Shown here piece after piece: positions 17,596-27,277 of a stretch of 64,000 bases of DNA. The notes beneath the pieces were generated by a model, which saw only the letters and a program-made list of their open reading frames with translations, was not told the origin of the DNA and did no database searches. Within the stretch, counting starts at the first letter, position 1. Every line of letters starts with the position of its first letter. The translations under genes and the position numbers were made by a program. Source of the DNA: CAZCJU01 sp964562175 (GTDB lineage: Bacteria; Bacillota; Clostridia; Oscillospirales; CAG-272); the NCBI GenBank assembly GCA_964562175.1, contig CAZLRV010000002.1, positions 1 through 64,000 on the forward strand. The letters are read 5' to 3'.

Positions 17596-17614
17596 GACAA
17601 AGCGTAATATAACG

Positions 17615-17652
17615 AAAAAAGAACCGAGGGTAGATCATCCACGGTTCTTTTA
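17615..17652. terminator. bidirectional terminator after the BREX operon
   Basis: Arms AAAAGAACCG / CGGTTCTTTT with A- and T-tracts on both sides can end the BREX transcript on plus and the DUF4358 lipoprotein transcript on minus. Confidence 0.85.
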
Positions 17653-17665
17653 CATTTAACGAATT

Positions 17666-18352
17666 TTATTTTGCGGACTTTATGAAATTATCCGCAGCAT
17701 CAAGTGCCGCAGAGGGGTTTACCGCACATACCAAAACGGCATAGCTGCCGAATACCTTATAGGTACAGCCCTCAACTATGGGTTTCTTTGATTTGTCCGT
17801 GTCATAGTTCTCGTTGCTTGCGTAATTTGATTTTATCTTTGTTATTCTGTCCTCGCACAGCTGGCTTATCTCAAACGAGGGCGTTGAGTTTTTGAATTTG
17901 AAAACACATATTTCGTGAACGTCAAGCGATGCGGTGGGTGTGTATATTGCATATGACTCAAGCTTGTTATACACATCGGGATATGCGATTCCGTCCTCGC
18001 CGAATACAAGGTCGTAGCCGAAGAAAGATGAAAATTCGTTTGCTTTCATCTCGGCACTGCCGTCAGCTTCGGGCTTGGAATACTTCTTTATGTTCGGAAA
18101 ATCGCTGTAGCTCTTATATATCAGATCGACAACCTCAAAGACGGTAGCCTTTGAATTTGCGTAATCCTCAGATACGGACTCTGTAGTCAATGCGTTATCG
18201 GAATCGTTACCTGCGTTGTCGGTGTCGGTCGCATTTGCGGTAGATGTGCCTGCTTCGTCGGTGTTATTTGCGTTATCCGAGCAGGAGGTCGCATATACGC
18301 TCGAGAGTATAACGGAGGCGAGAATTATAGCGGAAAATAATCTTTTTTTCAT
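17666..18352 (-). CDS. DUF4358 lipoprotein
   Basis: A 228-aa secreted lipoprotein. The N-terminal signal (MKKRLFSAIILASVILSSVY) is followed by a lipobox-like ATSC, then a low-complexity Asn/Thr/Asp/Ser linker (about 25-60). The folded domain has the DUF4358 pattern: a short segment near YSDFPNIKKYSK, then LDVHEICVFKF, a helix and EGCTYKVFGSYAVLVCAVNP. DUF4358 lipoproteins are common in gut clostridia and their function is unknown. The gene is monocistronic and converges on the BREX terminator. Confidence 0.78.
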   Translation of the reverse strand: MKKRLFSAIILASVILSSVYATSCSDNANNTDEAGTSTANATDTDNAGNDSDNALTTESVSEDYANSKATVFEVVDLIYKSYSDFPNIKKYSKPEADGSAEMKANEFSSFFGYDLVFGEDGIAYPDVYNKLESYAIYTPTASLDVHEICVFKFKNSTPSFEISQLCEDRITKIKSNYASNENYDTDKSKKPIVEGCTYKVFGSYAVLVCAVNPSAALDAADNFIKSAK

Positions 18353-18551
18353 TTTTAAGCCTTTCTTTCTTTTATCTGATTATATTTTACATATAAAATA
18401 TTAAACATTCAAGCGAAAAAAAGAATGTTTACAACAATAGTTACTCAAGTTTACATATTTATTTTAATTATCACGTCTCATCGACATATTGCACGCTCAT
18501 TTGCACTTCAAAAATGGTATAATATGGTAAAGAAATGAGAGGAGAGTAAAA

Positions 18552-19484
18552 ATGTCGGTAGTCAGATCGTTTATTAACAGATTCGACGGAGAATATACGA
18601 AAAGGAAGAACCGTCTTGAGGAATACGAGGATAGGCTCATGGCGCGTGAAAGGAGTCTTGAGGAAGCGGAAAAATGCTTGATACATATGATAAGTCCGGA
18701 TAGGATATGTCCGAACAGAAGTCAACCGAGAACCGTATTCGACGATGAAAGCATTTTTTCACTTGCCGAGAGCATACGCAATTACGGAATAATACAGCCG
18801 CTTACGGTTCGCAGACTTGCAAGGGAGGATGAACCGTTCGGAGGCCTTTATGAGCTTATTTCGGGCGAGCGACGTTTGAGAGCCTCGAAGATAGTGGGCT
18901 GTAAATATGTTCCGTGTATGATAATTGACTCGGATGCCGAGGAAAGCGCAAAAATGGCACTCGTCGAAAATCTGCAAAGGCAGGATCTGAATATGTTCGA
19001 CGAGGCAAGTGCGATATCAAACCTCTGCAACACCTTCGGCTTGAAGCAAGAGGAGGTCGCCGCAACTCTCGGAGTGAGCCAATCTTATGTCGCAAACAAG
19101 CTGAGACTTTTGAGATTTGAGGTGAGCGAAAGAAATTTGATAATCAGAAATTGCCTTACCGAGCGGCACGCAAGAGCCTTGCTTCGCATAACAGACGGGG
19201 TAGAACGCTCAAAGCTGCTCAATGAGGTGATAGAGCATTCGTATAACGTAGCACAAACGGAGGAGCTTGTGTCGGATGTTCTCAATGTAAGCTCCGCAAA
19301 AGCAAAACCGAAAAGAAAGCTTCTTTTGAAGGATATACGCATATTTCTCAATTCCGTTGACCGTGCCGTCGTTATGATACGGGATGCCGGCTTTGATATA
19401 GAAAGGTCGAAGCGTGAGGTCGGAGAAAATATCGAGCTTGTTATACGTATACCTAAAAACAAATATACAGAGAATTTAAAATAA
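18552..19484 (+). CDS. noc: Noc/ParB-family nucleoid occlusion protein
   Basis: A 310-aa ParB/Spo0J-family DNA-binding protein. After a charged N-terminal coil (about 10-45) it has the ParB CTPase/nuclease-like domain (SPDRICPNRSQPRTVFDDES; ISGERRLRASKIVG; ALVENLQRQDLNMFDEA) and a helix-turn-helix (QEEVAATLGVSQSYVANKL). The LERHAR-type segment LTERHARALLRI is typical of Noc/ParB. Noc is favoured over ParB because no parA is adjacent, but the two are hard to separate without searches. The usual neighbours near oriC (rsmG, mnmG) are absent. A TATAAT -10 lies at 18518-18523. Confidence 0.8.
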   Translation: MSVVRSFINRFDGEYTKRKNRLEEYEDRLMARERSLEEAEKCLIHMISPDRICPNRSQPRTVFDDESIFSLAESIRNYGIIQPLTVRRLAREDEPFGGLYELISGERRLRASKIVGCKYVPCMIIDSDAEESAKMALVENLQRQDLNMFDEASAISNLCNTFGLKQEEVAATLGVSQSYVANKLRLLRFEVSERNLIIRNCLTERHARALLRITDGVERSKLLNEVIEHSYNVAQTEELVSDVLNVSSAKAKPKRKLLLKDIRIFLNSVDRAVVMIRDAGFDIERSKREVGENIELVIRIPKNKYTENLK

Positions 19485-19555
19485 AGCCGATTTTCTTACA
19501 CAAAAAAAGCACTTTGATATTGTATAATATCCTCTGTTGATATGGAGGTATTCTA

Positions 19556-19969
19556 ATGAGTTTTAAGGAAAAGCTTGCCGCATTTATGTACGGCAGATAC
19601 GGAATCGATGAGCTGTCATGTCTTTTGATCATACTGTCCGTTGTTTTATCCGTAGTGCGTATGTTTATCCCGTTGGTTATTGCCGGCTTGGTAATCTATT
19701 TGACGGATATTGTACTGCTCGTTGTTGCGGCATATAGAATGTTTTCGAAAAATACGGTCAAAAGACGCAGAGAGAACGAGAAATTTAAAAGCTTTTTTAA
19801 GCCGATAAAAGCATTTTTCAGCATAAATTTCAATCGGATAAAATACAGAAAAACACACGTTTACAGAAAATGCCCGCACTGTAAGAATATGCTCAGACTG
19901 CCGCGTGTCAAGGGGAAGCACCATGCCGCCTGCCCCGTCTGCGGCGAATCCTTTGAAGTAAACATCTGA
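19556..19969 (+). CDS. small membrane protein with C-terminal zinc ribbon
   Basis: A 137-aa protein with two close hydrophobic helices (about residues 20-62), a basic linker and a C-terminal zinc-ribbon knuckle (CPHCKNMLRLPRVKGKHHAA then CPVCGESF, two CxxC pairs). The family is unnamed; such proteins recur in Clostridia. It has its own TATAAT -10 (19523-19528) and a GGAGGT site, and stands between noc and convergent PFOR. Confidence 0.65.
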   Translation: MSFKEKLAAFMYGRYGIDELSCLLIILSVVLSVVRMFIPLVIAGLVIYLTDIVLLVVAAYRMFSKNTVKRRRENEKFKSFFKPIKAFFSINFNRIKYRKTHVYRKCPHCKNMLRLPRVKGKHHAACPVCGESFEVNI

Positions 19970-20005
19970 CACATCAGCCCCTGTTTCCCAAGCGAAAAAA
20001 AACGC

Positions 20006-20052
20006 AAAGCCGCCCGAAAGAGAGAACCGTTCCCTCTATCGGGCAGCTTTTT
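20006..20052 (+). terminator. terminator of the zinc-ribbon membrane protein gene
   Basis: A long imperfect stem from AAAGCCGCCCGAAAGAGAG to CTCTATCGGGCAGCTTTTT with a T-tract on the plus strand. Confidence 0.8.
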
Positions 20053-20081
20053 GCATGGAAATATAAATATATATGAGAAAA

Positions 20082-20108
20082 GAGTAGGGCGGATCGACCG
20101 CCCTACTC
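20082..20108 (-). terminator. terminator of the PFOR gene
   Basis: A perfect 11-bp stem GAGTAGGGCGG / CCGCCCTACTC lies 9 nt past the PFOR stop, with TTTT-rich sequence following on the minus strand. Confidence 0.8.
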
Positions 20109-20117
20109 GAACTATTA

Positions 20118-23100
20118 TTATTCGTACAGCTTGCTGTAGTTCAAGAGTCTCTTGTATTTATCCTTTGCTTGCTTCTCGGCTTGTGCGAACAGTTCTTCTG
20201 CACGCTCGGGGAATGCTCTGAGCAAGGAATTATAACGAGTCTCGGTCATGATGAAATCACGGTAGGAGAGTGTAGGCTCCTTGGAGTCGAGTGTAAACGG
20301 TGCGTCAAGTGCGGGATTGAATCTGAACAGATGCCAATATCCCGATGCAACGGCGTGCTTTGTTTCAGCCATAGCGGTTGCAAGACCTTTCTTTATTCCG
20401 TGGTTGATACAAGGAGCGTAACCTATAACGAGCGACGGACCGTGATATGCCTCAGCCTCGGTGATGGCCTTGATGCACTGGTTGTAATCCGCACCCATAG
20501 CTACCTGAGCGGTATAAACATAACCGTAAGACATTGCTATCATGGGAAGATCCTTCTTCTTCGTTGCCTTACCTGCCGCCGCAAACTGTGCTACCGAGCC
20601 GGTAGGAGTTGATTTGGAAGCCTGTCCGCCGGTGTTGGAGTAAACCTCGGTATCAAATACGAAAATGTTTATGTCCTCACCGGATGCAATTGCATGGTCA
20701 AGACCGCCAAAGCCTATATCGTAAGCCCAACCGTCGCCGCCGAATATCCATATCGACTTTTTGGTGAGCATATCCGCTTCTTCGATAACCTCGCGTGCAA
20801 GCGTACAAGCCTGACAGGGACATCCGTCCTCAACACCGTCACGGCAAGCGGCAAGAAGTGCATCGCCTGTTGTACGTGATGCGGCGGCATCGTTCATGCT
20901 GTCAAGCCAAGCCGCACCTGCGGTCTTTATATCTGCCGTTGCGTATTCAACATTTATGAGAGCCTTGACCTTTTCGGCAAGCCTTTCACGTCTTTGTCTT
21001 ACGCCGACAGCCATACCGAGACCGTACTCTGCGTTATCCTCAAAGAGGGAGTTAGACCATGAGGGGCCTCTGCCGTCCTTATTCTTCGTATAAGGCGTTG
21101 AGGGAGCCGAGCCACCCCAAATAGAGGAGCAGCCTGTAGCGTTCGCTATCATCATTCTGTCGCCGAAGAGCTGAGTTATAAGCTTTGCATAAGGAGTTTC
21201 ACCGCATCCGGGGCAAGCGCCGGAGAACTCAAGCAGGGGCTGCTTGAACTGACTGCCCTTTACCATGGTGGGCTTGAATTTCTCAAGCACGGGAGCCTGA
21301 TCGGTGTATTTATATACGAGAGAGAAATATTTTTGTTTGTCGGTCTGCGTGTCGATGGGTCTCATCGTAAGAGCCTTTTCGCCCTTCTTTCCGGGACATA
21401 CCTGTACGCATGAGCCGCATCCGGTACAATCAAGTGCCGAGGTTATAATAGCGAACTTATATCCGGGCATACCGGTCATGGGCATGGTCGAAAGTCCTTC
21501 GGGTATCTCATCGCCCTCGGGTATTGCAACGGGACGTATAACGGCGTGAGGACAAACGTAAGAGCAGAAATTGCACTGTATGCAGTTTTCGCCGTTCCAT
21601 TCGGGAACATCTACGGCTATACCTCTCTTCTCAAAAGCGGCAAGACCCTGAGGGAATGTACCGTCCGCTTCTTTAACGAATGTGGAAACGGGAAGATCGT
21701 CGCCCTTTTGAACGCTTACGGGAGCAAGTATCTCTTTCTCAAAGCGTGAAAGCATATCCTCGCCGCCCTCGGCTTTGCCCTCGCTCTTATCATCGGTATA
21801 ATTTGCCCATTCGGGTTTTACGGGAATCTCCACCAGCTCCGCAATACCTCTGTCTATTGCGGCTTGGTTCATTCTTACGATATCCTCGCCCTTTTTGGAG
21901 AACGATTTAACTACCGCATCCTTCATATATTTAACGGCTTCGTCTATCGGAATGATGTTAGCCAGCTTGAAGAACGCCGCTTGAAGCACCATGCTGAATC
22001 TGTTACCCAGACCAAGCTCACGTGCTATCTTAACGCCGTCAACTGTGTAGAACTTAGCGCCCTTTACTGCAAGATCGCGCTTTACGTTTGCCGGAAGTCT
22101 TTCTTCAAGCTCTTCCTTGCTCCAACCTGTGTTGAGCAGGAACGTGCCGCCGTCCTTGATATCCTTCGTCATGTCATACTTGTCGAGATATGCCACGTTG
22201 TGACAAGCGACAAAGTTTGCCATGGAAACATAGTAGGGGCTCTTTATGGGCTTGTCGCCGAAACGCAGGTGAGAGATCGTAACGCCGCCGCTCTTCTTTG
22301 AGTCGTATGCGAAATAAGCCTGTACGTTCTTGTTGGTGTGGTCACCGATTATCTTTATGGAGTTCTTGTTTGCTCCGACTGTACCGTCTGCACCGATACC
22401 CCAGAATTTGCAGGATATCGTACCCTCGGGAACGGTATCGGGATTTTCCTCTCTTGCGAGAGAAAGATGCGTTACGTCGTCCTCTATGCTAAGGGTAAAG
22501 CGGTTTACGGGCTTTTCGGCATCGAGGTTCTTATATACGGCTATAATATCTGCGGGTGTCGTGTCCTTTGAGCCGAGACCGTAACGACCGCCGACAACTA
22601 CCTCGGGATGAACATTTTCGTCAGCCAAAGCCTTTACGACATCGAGGTAGAGAGGCTCGCCTATCGAACCCGGCTCCTTCGTTCTGTCCATAACGGCTAT
22701 CTTCTTCACACTTGCGGGAAGTGCGGCAACGAAACGAGATGCCGAGAAAGGTCTGTAAAGGTGAACGGATATAAGACCTACCTTTTCGCCTCTTGCATTC
22801 AAATAATCTATTGTTTCCTGAATGGTCTCGCAAGCCGAGCCCATTGCGATTATAACTTTTTCCGCATCCTCTGCTCCGTAGTAGTTAAAGGGCTTGTAAT
22901 TCGTGCCGAGCTTTGCGTTTACGGCATTCATATATTCTTCAACTATTTCGGGTACCGCTTCATAATAGGGGTTGGATGCCTCGCGAGCCTGGAAGAAAAT
23001 GTCGGGGTTTTGAGCCGTACCTCTCAATACCGGATGTTCGGGGTTGAGCGCACGCTGCTTGTATTCCTCGACCGCCTTCATGTCTACCATCTCGGCAAGA

Positions 23101-23669
23101 TCCTCGTAATCCCATTGCTCTATCTTCTGTATTTCGTGGCTCGTTCTGAAGCCGTCGAAGAAATGGAGGAACGGAACTCTCGACTTGATAGTCGAAAGAT
23201 GCGCTACCGCACCTAAGTCCATGACCTCTTGCACGCTGTTGGAGCAGAGCATTGCAAAGCCCGTTTGTCTGCACGCCATAACGTCGGAGTGATCTCCGAA
23301 AATGCTGAGTGCGTGCGATGCGACCGCACGTGCCGAAACGTGGATAACGCAGGGGAGTAGCTCGCCCGCTATCTTATACATATTGGGGATCATGAGCAAC
23401 AGACCTTGTGACGCCGTGTACGTCGTGGTCAAAGCACCTGCTTGCAGAGAGCCGTGAACGGCACCTGCCGCACCTGCCTCCGACTGCATTTCAACGACCT
23501 TAACGGACTGACCGAAGATATTCTTCTGTCCCTTTGCGCTCCATTGGTCTGTGACCTCTGCCATGACGGACGAGGGCGTGATGGGGTAAATGCACGCAAC
23601 CTCGGTAAACGCGTAAGAAACGTGTGCCGCGGCGTTGTTACCGTCCATGGTCTTCATTTTTCTTGCCAT
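20118..23669 (-). CDS. nifJ: pyruvate:ferredoxin (flavodoxin) oxidoreductase
   Basis: An 1183-aa single-chain PFOR, the normal length. It oxidises pyruvate with CoA to acetyl-CoA and CO2 and passes electrons to ferredoxin. In order: N-terminal pyrimidine-binding domain (MDGNNAAAHVSYAFTEVACI), gamma domain, a bacterial-type 2[4Fe-4S] insert (CIQCNFCSYVCPH and CTGCGSCVQVCPG), and the TPP domain with GACPGCGETPYAKL and GDGWAYDIGFGGLDH. The TPP-domain cysteine CSSIWGG is present. The AGGAGG site is 9 nt upstream. It is divergent from comM across 214 bp. It indicates strictly anaerobic fermentation. Confidence 0.97.
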   Translation of the reverse strand: MARKMKTMDGNNAAAHVSYAFTEVACIYPITPSSVMAEVTDQWSAKGQKNIFGQSVKVVEMQSEAGAAGAVHGSLQAGALTTTYTASQGLLLMIPNMYKIAGELLPCVIHVSARAVASHALSIFGDHSDVMACRQTGFAMLCSNSVQEVMDLGAVAHLSTIKSRVPFLHFFDGFRTSHEIQKIEQWDYEDLAEMVDMKAVEEYKQRALNPEHPVLRGTAQNPDIFFQAREASNPYYEAVPEIVEEYMNAVNAKLGTNYKPFNYYGAEDAEKVIIAMGSACETIQETIDYLNARGEKVGLISVHLYRPFSASRFVAALPASVKKIAVMDRTKEPGSIGEPLYLDVVKALADENVHPEVVVGGRYGLGSKDTTPADIIAVYKNLDAEKPVNRFTLSIEDDVTHLSLAREENPDTVPEGTISCKFWGIGADGTVGANKNSIKIIGDHTNKNVQAYFAYDSKKSGGVTISHLRFGDKPIKSPYYVSMANFVACHNVAYLDKYDMTKDIKDGGTFLLNTGWSKEELEERLPANVKRDLAVKGAKFYTVDGVKIARELGLGNRFSMVLQAAFFKLANIIPIDEAVKYMKDAVVKSFSKKGEDIVRMNQAAIDRGIAELVEIPVKPEWANYTDDKSEGKAEGGEDMLSRFEKEILAPVSVQKGDDLPVSTFVKEADGTFPQGLAAFEKRGIAVDVPEWNGENCIQCNFCSYVCPHAVIRPVAIPEGDEIPEGLSTMPMTGMPGYKFAIITSALDCTGCGSCVQVCPGKKGEKALTMRPIDTQTDKQKYFSLVYKYTDQAPVLEKFKPTMVKGSQFKQPLLEFSGACPGCGETPYAKLITQLFGDRMMIANATGCSSIWGGSAPSTPYTKNKDGRGPSWSNSLFEDNAEYGLGMAVGVRQRRERLAEKVKALINVEYATADIKTAGAAWLDSMNDAAASRTTGDALLAACRDGVEDGCPCQACTLAREVIEEADMLTKKSIWIFGGDGWAYDIGFGGLDHAIASGEDINIFVFDTEVYSNTGGQASKSTPTGSVAQFAAAGKATKKKDLPMIAMSYGYVYTAQVAMGADYNQCIKAITEAEAYHGPSLVIGYAPCINHGIKKGLATAMAETKHAVASGYWHLFRFNPALDAPFTLDSKEPTLSYRDFIMTETRYNSLLRAFPERAEELFAQAEKQAKDKYKRLLNYSKLYE

Positions 23670-23818
23670 TTATGTTTTATCCTCCTGATAAATAATCTTT
23701 TCCACCGCTTATAATAGCATTTAAGCGTAAATGTTATTATTTAATTATGTTATATTTTCGTAAATTTTTGCGTTTTGCGCTTATTTTTTCTGTTTTTTCA
23801 TAAAATTCGCTCAGCCTA

Positions 23819-23847
23819 TTGAAATTATCGACAAAATGTGATATTAT
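23819..23847 (+). promoter_or_regulatory. sigma-A promoter of the comM-like gene
   Basis: TTGAAA, 17-nt spacer, TATTAT; ends 36 nt before the ATG. Confidence 0.7.
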
Positions 23848-23883
23848 AAGAATATATATAATCGTTGATAGGACGGTGCTTAT

Positions 23884-25437
23884 ATGCTATCTCTCATATC
23901 GACCGCGGGAATATTCGGTATAGACGGATATCCGGTCACGGTGGAATGCAATTCGGTAAATGCAATACCGCAATTTGAAATAGTCGGTCTGCCCGATACT
24001 TCAATACGGGAATCGAAAGAAAGAATTAAGGCGGCTCTGGGAAACAGCGGTATTATTTTCCCCGATATGGGGCTGACCGTAAATCTTGCCCCCGCAGACA
24101 AGAAAAAAGAGGGTTCGTCGTACGACCTTGCAATCGCCATCGCCATACTCTCCTCGGCAAATCTGATATCACCCGACGCAAAGCTCGATAATTGTGCTTT
24201 CATAGGTGAGCTTTCGCTGTCGGGAGATGTGCGACCGATACGCGGCGTGCTTTCAATGTGTATGGCTTGCGTGGAAAACGGAAGCACGGAGCTTTTCGTG
24301 CCTGCGGAAAACGCACCGGAGGCGGCTGTCATTAAAAGCGCCAACGTCTACCCGGTGCAGAGCCTATCCGAGCTGTTGATACATTTGAATACGAAAAAGA
24401 AGATTGAAAAGTGTGATTTCAATAAAGCGATGTTTACCGACTTTTTCAACGATACGGAGCTTGACCTTGCAGATGTAAAGGGACAATACAAGGCGAAAAA
24501 CGCTCTTGAGGTAGCCGCAGTCGGCTCGCATAACTTGCTTTTGATAGGACCTCCCGGCTCGGGTAAAAGTATGCTTGCAAAAAGACTTCCGTCGATAATG
24601 CCGCCGCTTACGCTTGAGGAAGCACTTGAAACCACAAAGATACATTCGATAGCGGGTATTTTGCCGCCCAACTCCACGATAATAACGACAAGACCGTTTC
24701 GCTCACCTCACCATACCATGTCGTCTGTAGGCTTGGCGGGCGGAGGCCACATACCGATGCCGGGCGAGATATCGCTCTCGAACAACGGAATACTGTTTTT
24801 GGACGAGCTGCCGGAGTTCAAGCGTGAGGCGCTTGAGGTACTCAGACAGCCAATGGAGGACGGCACGGTCACGATAACGAGAGTGAACGGTAAGATAAGC
24901 TATCCGAGCAAGTTTATGCTCGTATGTGCGATGAACCCGTGCAAATGTGGCTTCTACGGCTCTCAAAAGAGAAGGTGCATATGCAAGGATTCTGACATAA
25001 AGAAGTATCTTTCAAAAATATCCGGTCCGTTGCTTGACAGAATAGATATACAGATCGAGATGCCGTCGGTAATGTACGACGAGTTGACAAACCTGCCCGA
25101 TTCCGAGCCGTCATATGTTGTAAGAAAGCGTGTAATTGCGGCAAGAGAATATGCAAACGCAAGAAATGCGGAGATAGGAATAAACAGTAATTCGGAAATG
25201 ACGAGTGCCCATATAAGAAAGTATTGCATTTTGACGGACGATGCGCAAAGATTGCTTAAGCTGGCGTTTGACAAAATGGGACTTTCCGCAAGAGGCTACG
25301 ACAGAATACAGCGTGTCGCACGCTCCATTGCCGACCTCGACAAGAGCGAGAAGATAGACGAGAGCCATATGGCAAGAGCAATAGATTTCCGTTCGCTTGA
25401 CAAAAAGTATTGGCGATACGGGGCATCACCTTTCTGA
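23884..25437 (+). CDS. YifB/ComM family Mg-chelatase-like ATPase
   Basis: A 517-aa protein, about the family length. The N-terminal Lon-protease-like fold (about 1-165; LVNLAPADKKKEGSSYDLAI-type segment) precedes an AAA+ domain with Walker A GPPGSGKS (222-229), HHTMSSVGLAGGG and Walker B GILFLDELPEF. A four-cysteine insertion (CAMNPCKCGFYGS...RRCIC) and a C-terminal Mg-chelatase helical domain (LSARGYDRIQRVARSIADL) complete it. ComM promotes branch migration during natural transformation in Haemophilus and Vibrio; the role in Clostridia is less certain. It is often beside dprA, but not here. Confidence 0.92.
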   Translation: MLSLISTAGIFGIDGYPVTVECNSVNAIPQFEIVGLPDTSIRESKERIKAALGNSGIIFPDMGLTVNLAPADKKKEGSSYDLAIAIAILSSANLISPDAKLDNCAFIGELSLSGDVRPIRGVLSMCMACVENGSTELFVPAENAPEAAVIKSANVYPVQSLSELLIHLNTKKKIEKCDFNKAMFTDFFNDTELDLADVKGQYKAKNALEVAAVGSHNLLLIGPPGSGKSMLAKRLPSIMPPLTLEEALETTKIHSIAGILPPNSTIITTRPFRSPHHTMSSVGLAGGGHIPMPGEISLSNNGILFLDELPEFKREALEVLRQPMEDGTVTITRVNGKISYPSKFMLVCAMNPCKCGFYGSQKRRCICKDSDIKKYLSKISGPLLDRIDIQIEMPSVMYDELTNLPDSEPSYVVRKRVIAAREYANARNAEIGINSNSEMTSAHIRKYCILTDDAQRLLKLAFDKMGLSARGYDRIQRVARSIADLDKSEKIDESHMARAIDFRSLDKKYWRYGASPF

Positions 25438-25456
25438 GGTAAAAATCAAATCACAT

Positions 25457-25498
25457 AAAACGGCAATTGCTTCAAAGACATGAGGCAATTGCCGTTTT
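25457..25498 (+). terminator. terminator of the comM-like gene
   Basis: A perfect 14-bp stem AAAACGGCAATTGC / GCAATTGCCGTTTT. Confidence 0.88.
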
Positions 25499-25501
25499 GG
25501 C

Positions 25502-25556
25502 TTTACACGGATTTTACGCCTTTGTGATTTCGGATTTTACGGTAGACGTATATAAT
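25502..25556 (+). promoter_or_regulatory. Pho-box-like promoter of the pst operon
   Basis: TTTACA (25502), TTTACG (25513) and TTTACG (25536) are on a ~11-bp helical grid (steps 11 and 23), with a degenerate GTGATT filling the middle slot. They run into a TATAAT -10 (25551-25556) that lacks a good -35. PhoP in Firmicutes binds TT(A/T)ACA-like direct repeats about 11 bp apart, so this fits an activator-dependent phosphate-starvation promoter. The operon's own phoP is the likely regulator. Confidence 0.6.
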
Positions 25557-25594
25557 GAGGGTAAAGTTAAAAAAACAAAGGAGAAAATGAAAGA

Positions 25595-26392
25595 ATGAAA
25601 AAAATGATATTTACCGCCATTCTGCTTGCCGTGTGCATTTCGGTGTGCGGTTGCGGGGGAGAAAACAATGCGGTGACGACAGACGGCTCGACCTCAATGA
25701 GCAAAGTCATCCTCTCGCTTGCGGAGGCATACAAGAACGAAACGGGTGTATCCGTATCGTACAACGCAACAGGCTCGGGAACGGGAATACAAGCCGTCCT
25801 CGACGGGCGATGCGATATAGGGCTTTCAAGCAGAGCCTTGAACGATGAAGAAAAATCAAAGGGCTTGGTGCAAACAACGCTTGCGTATGACGGCATTGCC
25901 GTTATTGTAAATCCAAAAAACGATCTAACCGATATCGACATTCCGACGCTTGCCAAGGTGTTTACGGGTGAGATAAAGAATTGGAATGAGCTTGGTGTAG
26001 GTGACGGCGAGATAGTATTGATAGGCAGAGAAGCCGGAAGCGGTACAAGAGACGGCTTCGAAAGCGTTACACAGACGGCAAACAAATGCAAATACAGGCA
26101 AGAATCGGTTTCAACGGGGGACGTTATATCTATCGTCGCAAGCAATGAAAACGCAATTGGCTACGCCTCTGTCGCATCGGTGAAGGATAACGTAAAGGCG
26201 ATAAAAATAAACGGAGTGTTGCCGAGTGAGGAAAGCATAAAGAGCGGAGAATATGCACTGCAACGCCCGTTCGTACTCGTCACGAAAAAAGACGGGCGGC
26301 TGAGTGAATATGCAGACGGATTTTTTAAATACATTACCTCATCCGAGGCACGGGAAATAATAAGTAAGTCCGGTGTTGTAGCGGCAAACTAA
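25595..26392 (+). CDS. pstS: phosphate ABC transporter, substrate-binding lipoprotein
   Basis: A 265-aa lipoprotein with a signal and lipobox VCGC (Cys20). Phosphate-binding motifs: DGSTSMSKVI, YNATGSGTGIQA and REAGSGTRDGFE. It captures inorganic phosphate outside the membrane for PstCA. It lies 11 nt before pstC and heads the seven-gene phosphate operon. Confidence 0.95.
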   Translation: MKKMIFTAILLAVCISVCGCGGENNAVTTDGSTSMSKVILSLAEAYKNETGVSVSYNATGSGTGIQAVLDGRCDIGLSSRALNDEEKSKGLVQTTLAYDGIAVIVNPKNDLTDIDIPTLAKVFTGEIKNWNELGVGDGEIVLIGREAGSGTRDGFESVTQTANKCKYRQESVSTGDVISIVASNENAIGYASVASVKDNVKAIKINGVLPSEESIKSGEYALQRPFVLVTKKDGRLSEYADGFFKYITSSEAREIISKSGVVAAN

Positions 26393-26403
26393 GGCAGAAT
26401 AAT

Positions 26404-27276
26404 ATGAATATCAAAAAAACGACGGAGAGCGTTCTGCACATTGTGTTTCTCCTGCTCGGACTCGTCACCGTGGGGTGTGTGCTTGTGATAACCGTTTATC
26501 TCGTGCTTTCGGGAATAAAAGCTCCGCTGAAAATAGGTATAATTGATTTTATCTTCGGCAAGGAATGGTCGCCGACTGCGGATGAGCCGAGATACGGTAT
26601 ATTGCCCTTTATTCTTACGAGCGTGTACGGAACGGCGGGGGCTGTAGCAATAGGTGTACCGATAGGCTTTTTCGCCTCAGTCTATCTGTCAAAGCTTGCT
26701 CCCGCACCCGTTCGCACGGTGACGGAGGGAGCGATAGAGCTGCTTTCGGCTATTCCATCGGTAATTTACGGTCTTGTCGGAATGCTTCTGCTCGTTCCGC
26801 TTATCGGGCGAATTTTCGGAACCTCCGACGGCTCAAGTCTGCTTGCGGCAATGCTCGTGCTATCGGTCATGATTCTGCCCAACGTAATAAAAGTTTCCCT
26901 TTCTGCACTTGATGCCGTACCCAAGGAATACGAGGCGGCATCGCTTGCACTCGGTGCGAGCGATGTGGAAACCTATTTCGGAGTGTCGGTCATGTGTGCA
27001 AAAAGCGGCATTGCCTCCTCCGTGGTTCTCGGTATCGGACGTGCCGTCGGCGAGGCAATGGCGGTGATGATGGTATCGGGAAATGTCGCAAATATGCCGA
27101 AAATGCTCGGAAGCGTTCGCTTTTTAACAAGTGCGGTAGCATCTGAAATGTCGTATGCAACCCCGGAGAGCCTGCACAGAAATGCACTTTTTTCAATTGC
27201 ACTTGTGTTGTATCTGTTTATATTGCTCATAAATGCCGTGCTTCATCTGTTTTTGAAAAAAGGCAAGAGGGTGTAA
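26404..27276 (+). CDS. pstC: phosphate ABC transporter permease PstC
   Basis: A 290-aa integral membrane protein with about six transmembrane helices and the PstC signatures KEWSPTADEPRYGILPFI and the EAA-like loop ASLALGASDVETYFGV. It forms the channel with PstA. Confidence 0.94.
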   Translation: MNIKKTTESVLHIVFLLLGLVTVGCVLVITVYLVLSGIKAPLKIGIIDFIFGKEWSPTADEPRYGILPFILTSVYGTAGAVAIGVPIGFFASVYLSKLAPAPVRTVTEGAIELLSAIPSVIYGLVGMLLLVPLIGRIFGTSDGSSLLAAMLVLSVMILPNVIKVSLSALDAVPKEYEAASLALGASDVETYFGVSVMCAKSGIASSVVLGIGRAVGEAMAVMMVSGNVANMPKMLGSVRFLTSAVASEMSYATPESLHRNALFSIALVLYLFILLINAVLHLFLKKGKRV

Positions 27277-27277
27277 A

